A stretch of 7,313 nt of DNA from assembly GCA_003456095.1 (NCBI GenBank), contig DMPF01000075.1, positions 1,495-8,807 on the forward strand, in the 5' to 3' direction. Every line of letters begins with the position of its first letter. Positions within the stretch are counted from its first letter, which is position 1. The DNA is from Bacillota bacterium (GTDB lineage: Bacteria; Bacillota; Dethiobacteria; DTU022; UBA8154). The translations under genes and the position numbers were made by a program. The notes beneath the pieces were generated by a model. The model was not told the origin of the DNA and did no database searches. It saw nothing but the letters and a program-made list of their open reading frames with translations. Below, piece after piece: positions 1 through 5,664 of the stretch.

Positions 1-860
1 GCCAGGCACATCGGGGGAACCCATTTCCATTTACCGGTGCCATGGCTGGGATCGACAAATACGGGCAGGTGGCTTAATTCTTTGACGATGGGGATGGCGC
101 TCAGATCCAGCGTATTGCGGGTATATGTTGTTTCAAAAGTGCGTATACCTCTTTCACAGAGGATCACGCGTTGGTTGCCGTTGCTTAGCAGATACTCTGC
201 CGCCATCAGCCATTCCTCAATCGTCGCCGACATGCCCCGCTTCAATAAAACCGGTTTCTGCAACTGACCCAGTTCCTTAAGCAGCTTGAAATTTTGCATA
301 TTGCGCGTGCCGACCTGAATGATATCGGCATAGCGGGCCACAACATCCACAGAGTGCTGGTCAAGCACCTCCGTGATGATGGGGAGGCCCGTCAGCTCCC
401 TGGCCTCGGCCATAATTTTTAAACCTTCTTCCCCCAGGCCCTGGAAACTATATGGGGAAGTGCGCGGTTTAAAGGCTCCGCCCCTTAAAAAATGCGCCCC
501 GCCTTCTTTTACCGCAATGGCAGCTCGAAGATAAGATTCCCGATCCTCAACGGCGCAAGGCCCGGCCATCAGAACCACTTTTCCAGAGCCGATCTCCACC
601 CCTCCGACACTAATAACGGTCTTTTCCTGCTTGAACGCTTTGCTCACGAGCATAAAAGGCGGTGCGGCAAGCACTATCCGCTCCACGGAAGGCATATTCC
701 CCAAAGCCTCTTTAATATCTTCCCGTGGAGGACCAAGCGCGCCCAGGATAGTACTGTTTTCACCGCTGGAACGGTAAACATCATAACCGAAATTCCTGAT
801 CCTTTTTTCCACCTCGGCAATTTCTCCTTCATTGGCGCCTGCATCCAAAACAACAATCAT
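1..860 (-). CDS. aroF: 3-deoxy-7-phosphoheptulonate (DAHP) synthase, type I-beta, 3'-truncated by window edge
   Basis: This enzyme condenses phosphoenolpyruvate with erythrose 4-phosphate, the first step of the shikimate pathway, in the cytoplasm. I translated 286 codons in one open frame with no stop; the C-terminus lies outside the window (the Thermotoga homologue has about 338 residues). Residues 1-70 look like the ferredoxin-like regulatory domain of I-beta enzymes (begins MIVVLDAG). The TIM barrel follows, with GPCAVE (100-105, metal-ligand Cys102), [16 protein letters not shown] (126-141), [10 protein letters not shown] (182-191), KPVLLKRG (202-209), [11 protein letters not shown] (233-243) and VDPSHGTGK (269-277). 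Two ATGs (863, 860) follow AGGAGG at 868-873. I chose 860 because its 7-nt spacing is better than 4 nt. A long T-box leader precedes the gene. In the Thermotoga enzyme the N-terminal domain mediates Phe/Tyr inhibition, so the same may apply here. The family call is very safe; the symbol follows common usage. Confidence 0.96.
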   Translation of the reverse strand, partial: MIVVLDAGANEGEIAEVEKRIRNFGYDVYRSSGENSTILGALGPPREDIKEALGNMPSVERIVLAAPPFMLVSKAFKQEKTVISVGGVEIGSGKVVLMAGPCAVEDRESYLRAAIAVKEGGAHFLRGGAFKPRTSPYSFQGLGEEGLKIMAEARELTGLPIITEVLDQHSVDVVARYADIIQVGTRNMQNFKLLKELGQLQKPVLLKRGMSATIEEWLMAAEYLLSNGNQRVILCERGIRTFETTYTRNTLDLSAIPIVKELSHLPVFVDPSHGTGKWKWVPPMCL

Positions 861-976
861 CATACATCCTCCTTTTCTTAAACTATTTGCGATTTTACTG
901 CTCAGGCCTACATTCACGCCGTGGCGCAGGGCGCCTTTTCCGGGCTGCAGTCTCCATGAAGACGGGCTATAAACAT
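861..976 (-). other. Untranslated segment between T-box terminator and DAHP synthase start
   Basis: About 115 bases of leader lie after the terminator. It holds a small hairpin (GTCT-TCATGG-AGAC near 950-963) and the AGGAGG ribosome site at 868-873. A 20-codon ORF (914-976) begins right after the T-run but has no ribosome site. I see no second promoter or other gene. Confidence 0.6.
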
Positions 977-1009
977 AAAAAGCTTCCGTCCCCTTAGGGA
1001 CGCAAGCTT
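977..1009 (-). terminator. Intrinsic terminator of the T-box leader
   Basis: AAGCTTGCGTCCC (997-1009) pairs with GGGACGGAAGCTT (980-992): 12 of 13 pairs with one G-G mismatch and a 4-nt loop, followed by a run of five T at 977-981. The CCCT on its 5' side is complementary to AGGG of the T-box motif (1028-1031), so terminator and antiterminator exclude each other. This is the standard T-box arrangement. Confidence 0.93.
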
Positions 1010-1035
1010 AAGCTTCACGCGGTACCACCCTGATT

Positions 1036-1085
1036 GGGCATATAATGCCCCCCTCATTTAAGGGTACGGACCGGCATGCGTACCC
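1036..1085 (-). repeat. Two hairpins just upstream of the T-box motif
   Basis: In the leader RNA, GGGTACG and CGTACCC (1079-1085 and 1062-1068) form a 7-bp stem. Nearer the T-box motif, GGGCAT and ATGCCC (1045-1050 and 1036-1041) form a 6-bp stem with a 3-nt loop. They occupy the place of stem III and the linker in canonical T-box RNAs, though this part is longer than usual. Confidence 0.6.
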
Positions 1086-1395
1086 AATACCCCAAATGAT
1101 TCCTGTTTGCATCAGCAGTGGTGTCAGGTACGGACCCGTTAACCCGGCCTTATACCCCCTTCCTTTTAACGGTGGAAGTTTCCGTCAAAGCCTACTGACC
1201 GATAAGGCACCACCGGCTTTCGGTTTGCTTCTCAGGAGTGTATTTCAGTAATCCAGGACTCCGGGTTACACCAACCCCCGGCTCTCTGTGCTCCGTCGAT
1301 TACCTACTTCTCTCCTTCATCGCTTTGCCGAATCTTATTACCGAACTATCATATGCCGGCATCAATTATTGCCCTATTACGGTACTTCAGCCCGC

Positions 1396-1500
1396 AACTC
1401 CAGAGGGAACTTCGTCCGGTGGTTATGCCAAGGGGCTTTCAGCCGCGGCCCCTCATCTCTGTGGAAAACATCACCAGCTTACTTTCCTCTTTCATAGTCT
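1396..1500 (-). promoter_or_regulatory. Additional T-box stem I with phenylalanine (UUC) specifier, upstream of the Tyr unit
   Basis: This is a second specifier domain in the same leader. The 5' strand AGAGGAAAGTAAGCTGGTG pairs with a 3' strand containing CACCGG and CCTCT, leaving a specifier internal loop. The distal part has CAGAGATGA and a GGGGC/GCCCC stem closed by an 11-nt loop, CGCGGCTGAAA. That loop has the same length as the Tyr stem I loop and resembles it. The specifier strand reads CGAAGTTCCCTCTGGAG. In the register used for the Tyr stem (three bases, then nine through GAG), the specifier is TTC at 1407-1409 (Phe). No AGGGTGG motif and no terminator lie between this stem and the next one, so it seems to lack an antiterminator of its own. 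The alternative register GTT (Val) fits the alignment less well. Confidence 0.78.
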
Positions 1501-1521
1501 TTGGTTGCTAAACCTATAAAG

Positions 1522-1550
1522 ATTTTACACTGCCTGCCGCAGTATGTCAA
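1522..1550 (-). promoter_or_regulatory. Vegetative (sigma-A type) promoter for the T-box leader and DAHP synthase gene
   Basis: On the minus strand, TTGACA (1545-1550) is followed by a 17-bp spacer and TAAAAT (1522-1527), a near-perfect consensus. The predicted start is near 1515, about 15 bases before the first T-box stem, giving a leader of roughly 650 nt. The spacer contains the inverted repeat ACTGC-N5-GCAGT. The -35 box begins only 21 bp after the stop codon of the molybdoenzyme gene. Confidence 0.88.
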
Positions 1551-1571
1551 TACACTCCGTGAGGTTTTCTT

Positions 1572-3881
1572 TTATTTCTGCTGCTCATGTTCCCGTTTTT
1601 CTTTGAGGGCACGCCATACTTTTTCATAGCTGAGGGGCAGGCTGTAAACGCGCACGCCCATGGCATCGTAGATGGCGTTGGAATAGCAGCCCATGGTGGG
1701 AATAGTGGAGCCTTCGCCCACCTCTTTGACGCCCCATGGTCCGGCTGGTTCCGGTTCCGGGCTGAATACCAGTTCGGAAGTAATATTGGGCATATCAAGG
1801 GCTGTGGGTAGACGGTACTCGCCAAGGTTGGCGTTGAGAATCTTTCCTTTGTCGTCAAAGACAACTTCCTCCCAGACAGCTTCCCCCATGCCCATAAAAA
1901 GGGCCCCGTGGACCTGGCCGTGCAATAGGGCGGGATTGATCACCGTGCCACAGTCGTGGACGTCCCAGACATGCTCCACTTTGATCTCCCCCGTTTCCTC
2001 GTCAATATCCACTTGGCTGATCTGGGCGCAAAAACTGTATGCGGGAGAGGTGCCTACCGGTGCGCCTTTGAACGTCCCACCCAGTTTGGGTGGGGTGTAA
2101 GAACCTTTACCTACGAGCGGTCCTTTCCGCACAAAAAAATCACGGGCCACCGCGGCATAAGTTATGGTTACCGATGGATCAGTTTTGCGCCAGATTACCC
2201 CTTCGCGGCATTCCAGGTCGCGGTAGTCCGTCTGCAGCATCATGGAGGCCATCTCGATAACTTGCTGCTTAACCTCTTCCCCGGCCTGCTTGACCGCGGC
2301 ACCGGACATGAGCGTCTGCCGGCTGGCATAGGCGCCAAAATCATGTGGCGTCGTTTCCGTATCCGCGGAAACAATTTTCATCTGCTCATAAGTAAAACCC
2401 ATGGCTTCGGCAGCCATCTGGCAGAGGATTGTATCGGAACCCTGTCCGATATCCACGGCTCCCGTATATAGCGTGGCGGAGGTGCCGTCTTCGTTTACCT
2501 TGATCATGGCGGCAGCCTGGGGCAGGTCAGTGCGGTAGATGGGATAACCGGCGCCGGTAACAAAGCTGCCTACCGCCAAGCCGATACCTTTACCCGAGGA
2601 CAGGTTTTTGCGCTTCTCCTCCCAGCCGGATATCTCCTTGGCTTTTTTTAGGCAAGCTTCCAGTTCGCACGAATTTACCCTGAAGTCATTGGGAGTTACC
2701 GTATTGGGCTTGCGCGTATTGATCAGGCGCAGCTCCAGCGGATCCATCCCCAGATCTTTAGCGAGCATATCCAGGTGGCACTCGTAAGCGTAACGGGGCT
2801 GGGGGTGCCCGTGCCCACGCTGCGCGCCGCAGGCGGGCAAGTTGGTATAAGCCCGAATCATGTCGAACTTGTAGTTTTCATATTCGTAAGTAAGGGGCAA
2901 CATGGCACCGGCATAGTACGCCGTGGCCACACCGAGGCTTGTATAAGCGCCGCCGTCCATAATGAAGTCGGCGTGTACGCCCAGAATCTTGCCGTGCTTG
3001 TCCACGCCGGTGGTGACCTTCATGATTTGCTTATGCCGGCCCCTGTTATGGGCAAACATCTCATGCCGGTCGTAAAACATCTTGACCGGCCGGCCTGTCC
3101 GCATAGCCAGCGCCGCCCCGGCAAATTCCAAGCCGGTTGGTTCCAGTTTACCGCCAAAGCCCCCGCCCATGTGCGGCTTGATCACGCGTACGTCACCCAT
3201 TTTCAAGCCAAATTGGCGGGCGATGTAATACTGGAAATAATGGGGCGACTGGGTGCTGGAGTAAACGGTTAGCTTGCCCCCTTCCCAAACGGAGATGGCG
3301 GAGTGGGGCTCAATGGGACACTGGTAAGTGCGCTGCCCCACAAAAGTGTCGGTGCGCACATAATAAGCCTCGGCAAAGGCTTTCTCCACGTCCCCAAAAT
3401 TCTGGTGGATCTCCGTATTCACATTGCCGGGACACTGTTCATGCACCAACGGGGCGCCTTCCTGTAGCGCTTCGATGGGATCGAAAACGGCGGGCAGCAG
3501 TTCATAATCCACTTTGATCAGGGCCAGCGCTTTGTAAACCGTTTCCTCGTCAATAGCAGCCACAGCAGCCACCTTGTCGCCGACAAAGCGTACCTTGTCA
3601 ATACAGAAGATATTCTCATCCCAGCGCGCCGGGCTGATGCCATATTTTAAATCGGGCACGTCCTCGTGTGTGATCACAGCTTTAACGCCTGGCTGACGCT
3701 GCGCCTCCGTTGTGTCAATCTTTAAAATCATGGCATGGGCATGGGGGCTGGTGAGGATCTTTCCCACCAGCATATTGGAAAGTTTAAGATCGCCCGTATA
3801 CTTGGCCTGGCCTGTTACTTTAACCCGGCCGTCGATTCTGGGTTTACTTTTTCCGATTACGGAAAATTTTCCTTCCATCAT
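1572..3881 (-). CDS. Xanthine-dehydrogenase-family molybdopterin-binding (large) subunit
   Basis: This is the 769-residue catalytic subunit of a three-subunit molybdenum hydroxylase, probably cytoplasmic. Residues 1-140 form the a/b hammerhead domain (KVTGQAKYTGD, SPHAHA), followed by the molybdopterin-binding domains. Visible motifs are IEPHSA (190-195), GGGFGGK (239-245), GAQRGHGHPQ (352-361), DIGQGSDT (477-484), DFGAYASRQTLMSG (514-527) and EVGEGSTIPT (720-729). Glu723 aligns with the catalytic glutamate. In bovine xanthine oxidase the loop near 355-358 carries the substrate-stacking Phe; here it reads RGHG, which argues against a plain xanthine dehydrogenase. The length matches 4-hydroxybenzoyl-CoA reductase alpha subunits as I recall them. 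The start is the first of two adjacent ATGs and overlaps the small-subunit stop (TAATG), implying translational coupling. GGGAGGGG lies just upstream. The substrate is unknown. Confidence 0.95.
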   Translation of the reverse strand: MMEGKFSVIGKSKPRIDGRVKVTGQAKYTGDLKLSNMLVGKILTSPHAHAMILKIDTTEAQRQPGVKAVITHEDVPDLKYGISPARWDENIFCIDKVRFVGDKVAAVAAIDEETVYKALALIKVDYELLPAVFDPIEALQEGAPLVHEQCPGNVNTEIHQNFGDVEKAFAEAYYVRTDTFVGQRTYQCPIEPHSAISVWEGGKLTVYSSTQSPHYFQYYIARQFGLKMGDVRVIKPHMGGGFGGKLEPTGLEFAGAALAMRTGRPVKMFYDRHEMFAHNRGRHKQIMKVTTGVDKHGKILGVHADFIMDGGAYTSLGVATAYYAGAMLPLTYEYENYKFDMIRAYTNLPACGAQRGHGHPQPRYAYECHLDMLAKDLGMDPLELRLINTRKPNTVTPNDFRVNSCELEACLKKAKEISGWEEKRKNLSSGKGIGLAVGSFVTGAGYPIYRTDLPQAAAMIKVNEDGTSATLYTGAVDIGQGSDTILCQMAAEAMGFTYEQMKIVSADTETTPHDFGAYASRQTLMSGAAVKQAGEEVKQQVIEMASMMLQTDYRDLECREGVIWRKTDPSVTITYAAVARDFFVRKGPLVGKGSYTPPKLGGTFKGAPVGTSPAYSFCAQISQVDIDEETGEIKVEHVWDVHDCGTVINPALLHGQVHGALFMGMGEAVWEEVVFDDKGKILNANLGEYRLPTALDMPNITSELVFSPEPEPAGPWGVKEVGEGSTIPTMGCYSNAIYDAMGVRVYSLPLSYEKVWRALKEKREHEQQK

Positions 3882-4390
3882 TATTCGTCCCCTCCCTTAG
3901 ACTGCCGGCCACAGCTGAGAATGGCTTTGACAATATTCACATAGCCAGTGCAGCGGCAAAGGTTACCGGCAATGGCTTCGCGCACTTCCTTTTCCGTGGG
4001 GTCGGGGTTGCTGTTCAGGAGGGCTTTCGCCGACATGATCATCCCCGCTGTGCAGTAGCCGCACTGCAAGGCGGCGTTTTCAATAAAGGCCTCCTGAATA
4101 GGGTCGAGTTTTTCGTTATCACCAAGACCCTCAATAGTAATAATATCCCGCCCATCTGCTTCAACGGCCAGCACCAAGCATGCATTAACAGGCTTGCCGT
4201 CCAAAAGCACAGTACAGGAACCGCAGTCGCCCAGTTCGCAACCTTTCTTTGTCCCCGTGAGGTCCAAATCGTCGCGCAGTACATTTACAAGCAGCGTATT
4301 TGCTTTAACCACCTTCGTATAGGGGTCACCGTTCACATACAAGGTGATCAGATAACGCTTAATTCCTTCTTTATCCTGAATTGCCTGCAT
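3881..4390 (-). CDS. [2Fe-2S] small subunit of the xanthine-dehydrogenase-family enzyme
   Basis: This 169-residue electron-transfer subunit links the molybdenum site to FAD. The N-terminal plant-ferredoxin-like domain has Cys51, Cys56, Cys59 and Cys71 (GCELGDCGSC ... AC). The C-terminal helical domain binds the second cluster with Cys110, Cys113, Cys145 and Cys147 (QCGYC ... LCRCTGY). All eight cluster cysteines are present and the length is normal. AGGAGG lies 8 nt before the ATG at 4390. An earlier ATG at 4395 is out of frame. The gene lies 73 nt after the FAD-subunit stop and overlaps the large-subunit start by one base, so the three genes surely form one transcription unit. There is no signal peptide or twin-arginine motif, so the complex should be cytoplasmic. 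Confidence 0.96.
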   Translation of the reverse strand: MQAIQDKEGIKRYLITLYVNGDPYTKVVKANTLLVNVLRDDLDLTGTKKGCELGDCGSCTVLLDGKPVNACLVLAVEADGRDIITIEGLGDNEKLDPIQEAFIENAALQCGYCTAGMIMSAKALLNSNPDPTEKEVREAIAGNLCRCTGYVNIVKAILSCGRQSKGGDE

Positions 4391-4431
4391 GGCATCTTCC
4401 TCCTTTGAAGTTACGTATTACCGCTCTGCGG

Positions 4432-4463
4432 GCGAAGTCGGCCCCGTCCCTGAAATCCTTCGC
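4432..4463 (-). repeat. Intercistronic inverted repeat between FAD and [2Fe-2S] subunit genes
   Basis: GCGAAG (4458-4463) and CTTCGC (4432-4437) pair around a 20-nt loop directly after the FAD-subunit stop. No T-run follows. It fills much of the 73-nt gap and may be an mRNA stability or processing structure; 6-bp arms are weak evidence. Confidence 0.4.
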
Positions 4464-5333
4464 TTAAACATGGCCGTTATCCATAGCCTTGCGCAGACAG
4501 CGCCGTGTAAAGACCCTGACCATGTCCCTGCGGTATTCCTCTGAACCACGTATGTCCGTAATAGGGTTGCTCGCCGCCGCCGCAAGTTTTCCAGCCTTTT
4601 CCAGCAATGCATCGCTAACCTCTTTGCCCCTCAGCAGTGCTTCCGCCTCCTTCGCCCGCATGGGGGTAGGGGCCACAGCACCAAGGACAATGCATGCATC
4701 TTTACAGATATTGCCTTCCATGGCAACAGCAACAGCAACACCTACCACCGCCAAGGCACCTGAACGGCGCAGGCCGAACTTGTGATAGGTGCTGCCGCTG
4801 AAGCCGTTTTCCGGTATGACTATTTCCGTTAATATTTCGTCCTGTGCAATCACCGACTGACGCGGCCCCATGAAAAAACCTTCCAGCGGCAAAGTTCGGC
4901 TGCCGCTGCTGTTCTGCAATGTCACCGTCGCGCCAAGGGCAATGAGGATTGGAGGAAAGTCAGCCGAGGGGACGGCGTTAGAGATATTACCGCCGATCGT
5001 CCCGATGTTACGAATCTGGTTGTTGGCCATACGATGGGCTGTTTCACATACGGACATATACTTCTCCTGCAACACAGGCGACTTCATTACCTCGTTGTGG
5101 GTAGCCAACGCTCCGATAATATGCCCTTTTCCCTTTTCAAAAGATATGTTCTTCAGTTCGCTCAACCTGTTAATGGAAATAAGCGTTTTCGTGGCAAGCG
5201 TTCCCTGTTTCAGCATGGGCAGGACATCGGTGCCGCCGGCAATGAGCTTGGCCTCAGGCCCCAGGCTGCCCAGTAGCCGGCTTGCCTTTACAACAGTCGC
5301 CGCAGCGATATAGTCAAAATCGGGCAGATACAT
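4464..5333 (-). CDS. FAD-binding middle subunit of the xanthine-dehydrogenase-family enzyme
   Basis: This 289-residue subunit passes electrons from the [2Fe-2S] clusters to the final acceptor. FAD-binding motifs are IAGGTDVL (31-38) and IRNIGTIGGNISNAVPSAD (107-125). The C-terminal CO-dehydrogenase flavoprotein-type domain ends with DIRGSEEYRRDMV (260-272). The loop after TIGGN runs straight into the next helix. It lacks the insertion of about 40 residues with four cysteines that carries the [4Fe-4S] cluster in 4-hydroxybenzoyl-CoA reductase. An in-frame GTG at 5345 extends the frame by four codons, but GGAAGGTGG sits at about 8 nt from the ATG at 5333, and family members start like MYLPDFDY, so I use the ATG. 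Confidence 0.94.
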   Translation of the reverse strand: MYLPDFDYIAAATVVKASRLLGSLGPEAKLIAGGTDVLPMLKQGTLATKTLISINRLSELKNISFEKGKGHIIGALATHNEVMKSPVLQEKYMSVCETAHRMANNQIRNIGTIGGNISNAVPSADFPPILIALGATVTLQNSSGSRTLPLEGFFMGPRQSVIAQDEILTEIVIPENGFSGSTYHKFGLRRSGALAVVGVAVAVAMEGNICKDACIVLGAVAPTPMRAKEAEALLRGKEVSDALLEKAGKLAAAASNPITDIRGSEEYRRDMVRVFTRRCLRKAMDNGHV

Positions 5334-5407
5334 TTTTTCAACCACCTTCCAAAAATAAAAAAAATACCACTCCTGCTTGAACTGCTTATCTCTGTTCGCA
5401 AAATTAT

Positions 5408-5593
5408 TTATTCCAGAATATCTTGCAGATCACAAATATTGATTTCCAGCATTTTAAGGCTGGCCAGCATGCGATCACAATTCCGATCCACACACTGCAT
5501 GCCGCCGGATATATCCACCAGCCGCTCAGTTTTGGCTTTTATTTCTTTAATCAGGAGATCCATTTCTTTAAGATTGATTTCTGCTGAAAGCAT
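5408..5593 (-). CDS. Small helical protein of unknown function (61 aa)
   Basis: I do not recognise this protein. It is a 61-residue ORF with a good ribosome site (AGAGGTGA, 5 nt before the ATG). It lies between the ligase (53-nt gap) and the FAD subunit (74 nt to its ATG), in the same orientation. The composition suggests two amphipathic helices (roughly residues 5-28 and 38-60) joined by a short Gly-Gly turn at 30-31. Three cysteines (34, 39, 54) are present; Cys34 and Cys39 sit in a CVDRNC arrangement. There is no signal peptide or membrane segment. Its place inside the operon suggests an accessory role with the ligase or molybdoenzyme, but that is inference. Confidence 0.75.
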   Translation of the reverse strand: MLSAEINLKEMDLLIKEIKAKTERLVDISGGMQCVDRNCDRMLASLKMLEINICDLQDILE

Positions 5594-5630
5594 GAGATCA
5601 CCTCTTTGAAAAATCTGGTATATATGTTCA

Positions 5631-5664
5631 GACCTGCTCCCTGCTGCTAAGTATGGCGCAGGTC
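5631..5664 (-). repeat. Inverted repeat spanning the ligase stop codon
   Basis: GACCTGC (5658-5664) and GCAGGTC (5631-5637) on the minus strand are perfect 7-bp arms around a 20-nt loop that contains the TAG stop of the ligase gene. No T-run follows, so it is not an intrinsic terminator. It could affect mRNA stability or translation of the small gene downstream. Confidence 0.5.

Larger units (their letters stand above)
977..1326 (-). promoter_or_regulatory. T-box riboswitch, tyrosine (UAC) specifier, complete unit with antiterminator/terminator
   Basis: This leader element binds uncharged tRNA and switches transcription of the downstream DAHP synthase gene. Stem I starts near 1326. The strands around 1311-1317 (GGAG) and 1235-1238 (CTCC) pair, as do GTAATC near 1298-1303 and GATTAC near 1249-1254. 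An AGAGAG element and a CCGGG/CCCGG stem with an 11-nt loop (GGTTGGTGTAA) form the distal end. The specifier loop reads TGAAATACACTCCTGAG. Aligned on GAAA-NNN-N6-GAG as I remember it from the Bacillus glyQS leader, the specifier is TAC at 1240-1242 (Tyr). An F-box-like CAGTAGGC...GACGG...CCGTTA follows. The T-box motif AGGGTGGTACCGCG is at 1018-1031 and a terminator at 977-1009. The T-box identity is certain; the Tyr assignment depends on the register. Confidence 0.93.

Noticed and set aside
914..976. A 20-codon minus-strand ORF right after the T-box terminator, as a possible leader peptide
   Set aside because: It has no ribosome site before the ATG, and its content is not rich in Phe or Tyr codons; the T-box already provides regulation.
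1045..1519. Plus-strand ORFs of 68, 93 and 69 codons over the leader region
   Set aside because: They lie antisense to the T-box RNA, have no ribosome site and show no protein family features; the T-box structure explains the sequence.
1547..3944. Several long open frames on both strands overlapping the molybdenum subunit gene
   Set aside because: They are shadows of a strongly supported 769-codon gene with conserved motifs.
1572..5333. Naming the three subunits hcrA/B/C (4-hydroxybenzoyl-CoA reductase) or xdhA/B/C
   Set aside because: The FAD subunit lacks the [4Fe-4S] loop of HcrB, and the RGHG loop disfavours a plain xanthine dehydrogenase; the substrate cannot be fixed from sequence alone.
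5334..5345. GTG start at 5345 for the FAD subunit
   Set aside because: The purine-rich ribosome site would touch that codon; the ATG at 5333 has proper spacing and matches the usual N-terminus of the family.
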